Assembly: GCA_015680905.1 (NCBI GenBank)
Contig: CM027380.1
Span: 32,480,001 to 32,544,000 of the forward strand
Direction of reading: 5' to 3'
Source: Coptis chinensis
Taxonomy: Eukaryota > Streptophyta > Magnoliopsida > Ranunculales > Ranunculaceae
DNA length: 64,000 nucleotides
Shown here: piece by piece, positions 59,501-64,000 of the stretch
How the letters are laid out: every line of letters starts with the position of its first letter
How positions within the stretch are numbered: the first letter of the stretch is position 1
Translations under genes and position numbers: made by a program
Notes under the pieces: generated by a model
What the model saw: the letters and a program-made list of their open reading frames with translations, nothing else
Told to the model about the DNA's origin: nothing
The model's database searches: none

Positions 59501-62500
59501 CTGCTGCCATGTCATTGATTATGCAAGAAATTAATATATATTTATTTAACTTGTTTTTATTTTAATCTTGTATGTGATTCATCTTGAATGTAAAATAGCT
59601 ATATTAGGACATACCTTGAGTTGATATGTTCATATTGAATTGAAAACTTCTTTATACACGATGTTCTTTGTGCACCCTTCGGGTTCATTTCCGTCCTTTT
59701 TTATTAGGAATTTCAATCCCTTTCTTGAGGTGGTTCGCGAGACAGCAAATATATAACTGGCCATGTGTGAAAAATTGGTCTTGGTAAATAAACACCAACC
59801 TTATCAAAAGTCTGACCTTGACTTTTGTTTATAGTCATAGCGAAACAAACTTTGACAGGAAACTGTTTCCTCCTGAAGATGAAAGGCCATTTTGTGTCAC
59901 TTGGAGACATAATCATTATGGGAATAAAAACTGGTTCTCCCTATCTTTGTTCCAAGTAATAATTGTTGCTTCTATGACTTTTGGAGCAATATTTGTCACT
60001 GTGAGTCTAGTACCATTACACGGTCTTCACTTTTGATTCATGTTTCGCATCGCGATAATAGGGACTCCATGCTTAAGCTTCAGATTGTGGTTTGGTACTC
60101 CGAAAAATTCCAAGTCGTTTTTAAAATTCTGTTGGATACGTAACATCTTGTTCTCATGCGACTTTCCCTCGATTGGACATAGAGAGTCTGCACTTAAGTA
60201 GCTTTTTAAATCTCCGTGAATTTTTGAAACAACCGCAGAATTTATTTCGCCTACCGTGTCATTCTTCTATTGCTAGAATACTCCTCTCTTTCAAGTACTT
60301 AACTTCTGTATACTTATTGACCAAATCTGATAAATGGTGTGTGATGATATCTTCAACCGAAGTTGTCACTTTCTGAAATGAGTAAGTCATCGTATTTTGA
60401 TCTAAGTCGGCTCTATTTCTTCATTCATCGCCTTTGCGGGTAGGTTCCCATCTCCTAAATCTAGAACCCATTTGCTAAACTCATCTATAGAACTAATAGT
60501 GTCATAGTCCATCACGCCACTCTTGAGTCTCATGTTTCACTCAAGTTGAAAAACTTGGTAGTTTTTCAAAGTTTTGATTTGTTAATCGCTTTAACAACAT
60601 CAATTCTTTTACCTCTTGGTATGACCGGCAAAATTTGTCCGAAATCTCCACCCATGAGAAATGTCTTTCCACCAAAATCTCTAGTATATGGTTTCAATAA
60701 GTCTTTCAGAGTAATGGTCAACGGCCTCAAAGCCGTGCCTATGATGTCATTGGAGCTTAGGTCCCACACAATAAGGTCAGCTTTTTGAAATAAGCTTGTG
60801 TTTTTTGAACCATGAGAAATGTCACAACTTGTGGTCTCATCTGTAGGTATCATAATTTTAAACCTTGAATGTGTTTGTTATTCCACTTTGGTAAAAGAAG
60901 TGATGCTATTCCGAAGAAGCAAATCTGCAAGAACAATTTTACTTTCGAACGGAGTTTTTTGAAATGATAGTCTTGTAGAGATATGTGTTTCCCGCCTCCC
61001 CCACTTCCGTGACAAAAACACCTCCAGTTAGGTCTCAACCGCATCGGTTACACGCTTGTAAACATTTTTTCTCGTTCATTGTTGAGACCGTTATAGAGTT
61101 TGATATGTTCGTCAGTAACTCTAAGCGGTTGTAATCCAATTCTTCAAAGAATCAATTTGTTACCATAGGATGCTTGTGAAGAAATATTGAATTTAGGAAA
61201 ACCTTCAAATATCGTAAAGTGTTTTTCCCCTACTTAACCATGATATTCTCAATCTTGCAAAGAGTATCATTCTTTATCCGTCATCACTTAGCCGGAGACT
61301 TTGGTTGTGGTTGGTTTTTCCAGAATCTAAACAAAATATCTTCACCAAGGCTTTTCTCGATGATTTTCAAAAAGTATTTCTGGAGATGTAACCTCACACA
61401 GCAAGATTAAAGTGACAAAAAGTTCTCTTAAAGAAGCTGGATTTGCCCATTCGCTTGCTTGCTTCATAGCATCATTCCATTCACTGTCGTCCTCTAGCAA
61501 ACCGTATGCCTGTAATCCAAAAATGAAGGATTACATAATATAAAATGAAAAACTTGATATTAAGAAATAAATTAACAGGACTTAAAGCAGACTCTTAAGG
61601 AATGCCACATCTCAGGCAATGAAAGATTATGGACTAATGTCCTCATTGCAATCAATGTCTTGTGAGTATAAAATATTTTGAAATCGGATTGTTGTACTTC
61701 TCCTATGATAAAAATTGAAGTGCACTTGGCTTTAACTTGGGATGTCTTAAAAAAAAAATTGAGAATATTTCCTACCTTACTTTCGTTCAACCACACATGA
61801 ATGAATAAATGGTGTATTCTCAGAAAACCTATATTATCCATAGGAATGTATTGAATCAAATAGGTCCTATGTGTTAATCCGGATAGTGTTATTGATATAA
61901 ATTTTTATTAAGTAATGATCATTTAGGTGTACCCTTTATTTTACGGGCAATAAGAACAATTACCTTATTTGATGGTTTTCTTTTTGTTCAAAGCATATGT
62001 CGCTGCTTGCACGCCATGGAAAGTCGGTGCTTTGGGGAGCTAAGGTTTGAATAAGAAAATTGGTTTGCATTTATAATTTCCTTTCTATGTACTCACTAAG
62101 ATTCATAAGTATATTATGTATTTATGTCTACAGATTAACAACCTCATTGACAAAGGACGCTTATGGAGGTTGGCCACTTCATCCTTTCTTCATTCAAATG
62201 TTGGGCACCTCATGGTCCGGTATTGAACTTGCATACTAAATCTGTGATGTTACTACCGATTTGTTAAGTTAACAGCTTTTGTTGAGGTTTGCATGAGTTT
62301 AGGCTGGTGCAAATCGTTCCTTAAAGGTTCTAGTAGGATTTTAGTACTATCTAGAGGATTAGGCATAGATTGTCCATACTATATGTGAAATATAGAGAGG
62401 CCTCGATCTCAACTGTTTACAGGTGCTATCAATCTCCTAGACTTTAATATATTACAAAAAAGCTGTTAGTAGTAGATGGATAATTGAAGTAGTTGAAAGA

Positions 62501-64000
62501 TTACCTGACATGCTGCTTTAAAAGTTGGATGTGGGGTTCCATTAACTGTATACGAATATCTTCATAACTCCTAGGTCCTTTAACAATATTAAGCAACATT
62601 CTTAAGTAGAACCTTTCACCTGATGTAGGATGTCGATAAAACTTCGTCCAACCGATATTCCTCGTTTTCGTAGAGTCCACTTATTATACTTTTTTTTCCA
62701 AACAAATTTAGTTGGGAAATCAACATACGTAAGTGTCCTGGCTAATTCATACTCTTCATTTGCCTTGAACCATTCTGTAAACTTTGTTCTGGACGCTTTT
62801 TCACGACGCACTACTACTTTTGGATCATCTTTCTCGCTGTAGTATACCATATTCTGACCTTCAAGATGGAATGGCAACCGCTCGACACTTTCAGATTTCA
62901 TCTCAGTATATCAAAATTTAAAAGCCTCCAAACTCCTTCCTTCGAAGAAGAAAGAAATCGACATCTAAGAAGTTTGATATTTCATCAACATCCTCGACAA
63001 TTTGTTCCTTCTTCATATCACGGGGTTACTACATTCTCAACAATCATTGCAGATGCTCTATCCTTTCCCTTGTTAATATACTTGAATAGGTACTTGATTG
63101 ACCTTGCTTTGTTGCGATGTTCAACATTTATGTGGGCTTGAAACTTCACAATCAAGTCCACATTGTGTGGAATGACCCATTTGTTATCAAAGTTATTCCG
63201 TCTTTTTGCGCCGACCATTGTTGTCTCCTCCTCATATAGACCGTGAAGTCATTTTCAGTCAATCGTTGTCTCGCTACTGAATGGTTTCGATAGTGCCTAG
63301 AGCATTTTGATTCCCATCATCAGTTTTACCATGCAAGGAGAATCTGGTTTAGACTAGCCACATGGACCGTGAATCATGAATTCCACAACCTGCATTATAA
63401 TGCTAACTTTGTCACAAGGTCGGGCAATTCGGCGGATATAACTTTGTTCACTTGCGAAGGGGTGGAAGGCTTTGCCGAAGTTCTCCAAAAAAATAGCAAG
63501 ATATGAGCATGGGGCAAGCTCTTTTTGGAACTCTATTGTGTATAGAGCTGCAATTAATTGGAAGTTAGTATCAGATTTTCATACTTTAATAATATAATAT
63601 TTACTAAAACTTAACAAGAAATATAAAGACTTTCCAACAAATTGTTTACGATGCTATGTAAAGAAGTTGCAAACTAACGTAGCAATGGAAATAAACTAAA
63701 AAGTGGACCACTTCACCACTCTTTGATTGATTTGTTCCTTTTTGGTATATAGGACTTTTAAGGGGATGGAAACCTAGGATGCTATTCCACATAGCCATAT
63801 ACGAAGTACATTAGAACAAAAACAATTTGTAGACTTATTAGGATGAATTTGTGTGTATCTATATTGAAATTTACTGCTTGATTTACTTATAAACTTTACT
63901 GGGCCTGGGCTTTTAAAATAGGTGTCAATAGTCTTTCATATGATGACTTGAAAGGTAATAACATAAAAATTCTGATTCAGTTGTAAGGAGAAAACTTATA
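56560..64000 (-). repeat. second copy of the 29.9-37.4 kb Helitron segment
   Basis: From about 56560 to the window end the sequence follows 29920-37365 colinearly (offset about 26.6 kb). Some blocks are almost identical (61545-61965 versus 34920-35340). Others differ by frequent one- to five-base indels. The left boundary falls inside the counterpart of the 88-residue frame. The RPA gene and any 3' terminus are not included, so this copy is 3'-truncated or was joined to the minisatellite by rearrangement. Confidence 0.9.
59630..64000 (-). pseudogene. second Helitron Rep/helicase copy, partial at window edge
   Basis: The stop at 59630-59632 matches the end of the first copy. Helicase blocks: TINKSQGQTFDKVGVYLPRP is intact here (59713-59916), unlike copy 1. 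FGGKTFLMGGDFGQILPVIP is present (60566-60853). Walker B reads ADLIVWD and then shifts. The Rep tyrosine region RSIKYLFKYINKGKDRA is open (63018-63218), the downstream block VERLPFHLEGQNMVYY...TYVDFPTKFVWKK is better preserved than in copy 1 (62602-62901), and HUH lies at 63503-63511. The exon boundary is at 63547, and the rest is intron. The N-terminal exons lie outside the window. Confidence 0.85.

Overview
This window is transposon-rich nuclear DNA from a flowering plant, most likely a eudicot. The sequence is AT-rich, coding pieces have plant introns, and an Athila-type Ty3 retrotransposon and plant-type Helitrons are both present. Plant gene families (XTH, mTERF, cucumisin-type subtilase, PIP5K, FBD/F-box) appear only as fragments. 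The species cannot be fixed from sequence alone. I see no convincingly intact host gene.

Layout. About 51-9476 is a minus-strand Athila-type retrotransposon with two recognisable LTRs, a primer-binding site and broken gag, protease and RT. The RT active-site region is deleted, and RNase H and integrase were not found. 9690-10740 holds short tandem repeats and a Ty1/copia 3' remnant. 12475 is a well-formed Helitron 3' terminus (minus strand). 13-25 kb is a patchwork of gene fragments: a Helitron N-terminal piece, two dsRBD-like pseudogenes, a truncated XTH, a possible organelle-derived insert, WD40, TAF1-like, CCCH zinc finger, SOUL haem-binding and SERINC.

25.8-42.8 kb is a large minus-strand Helitron coding region. 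An RPA70-like gene (25793-27911) lies downstream of a multi-exon Rep/helicase gene (33016-42763). The Rep part has a HUH motif and tyrosines, and the helicase is PIF1-type. Two features stand out. Upstream exons (42.2-42.8 kb) read as two homeodomain-like domains. A 3.27 kb intron splits Rep just before the HUH motif and carries opposite-strand subtilase and mTERF fragments.

43-48 kb is degenerate, with an FBD fragment. 48.9-49.87 kb is the MORN-repeat region of a PIP5K pseudogene on the plus strand. It runs directly into a 6.3 kb minisatellite (about 32 units of about 115 bp). From about 56.56 kb to the window end is a second copy of the 29.9-37.4 kb Helitron segment. Parts of it are nearly identical to the first copy and parts are dense with small indels.

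Many frames are broken by single-base indels, often in homopolymers. Some of this may be assembly error rather than decay, so pseudogene calls in the Helitron should be read with that in mind.
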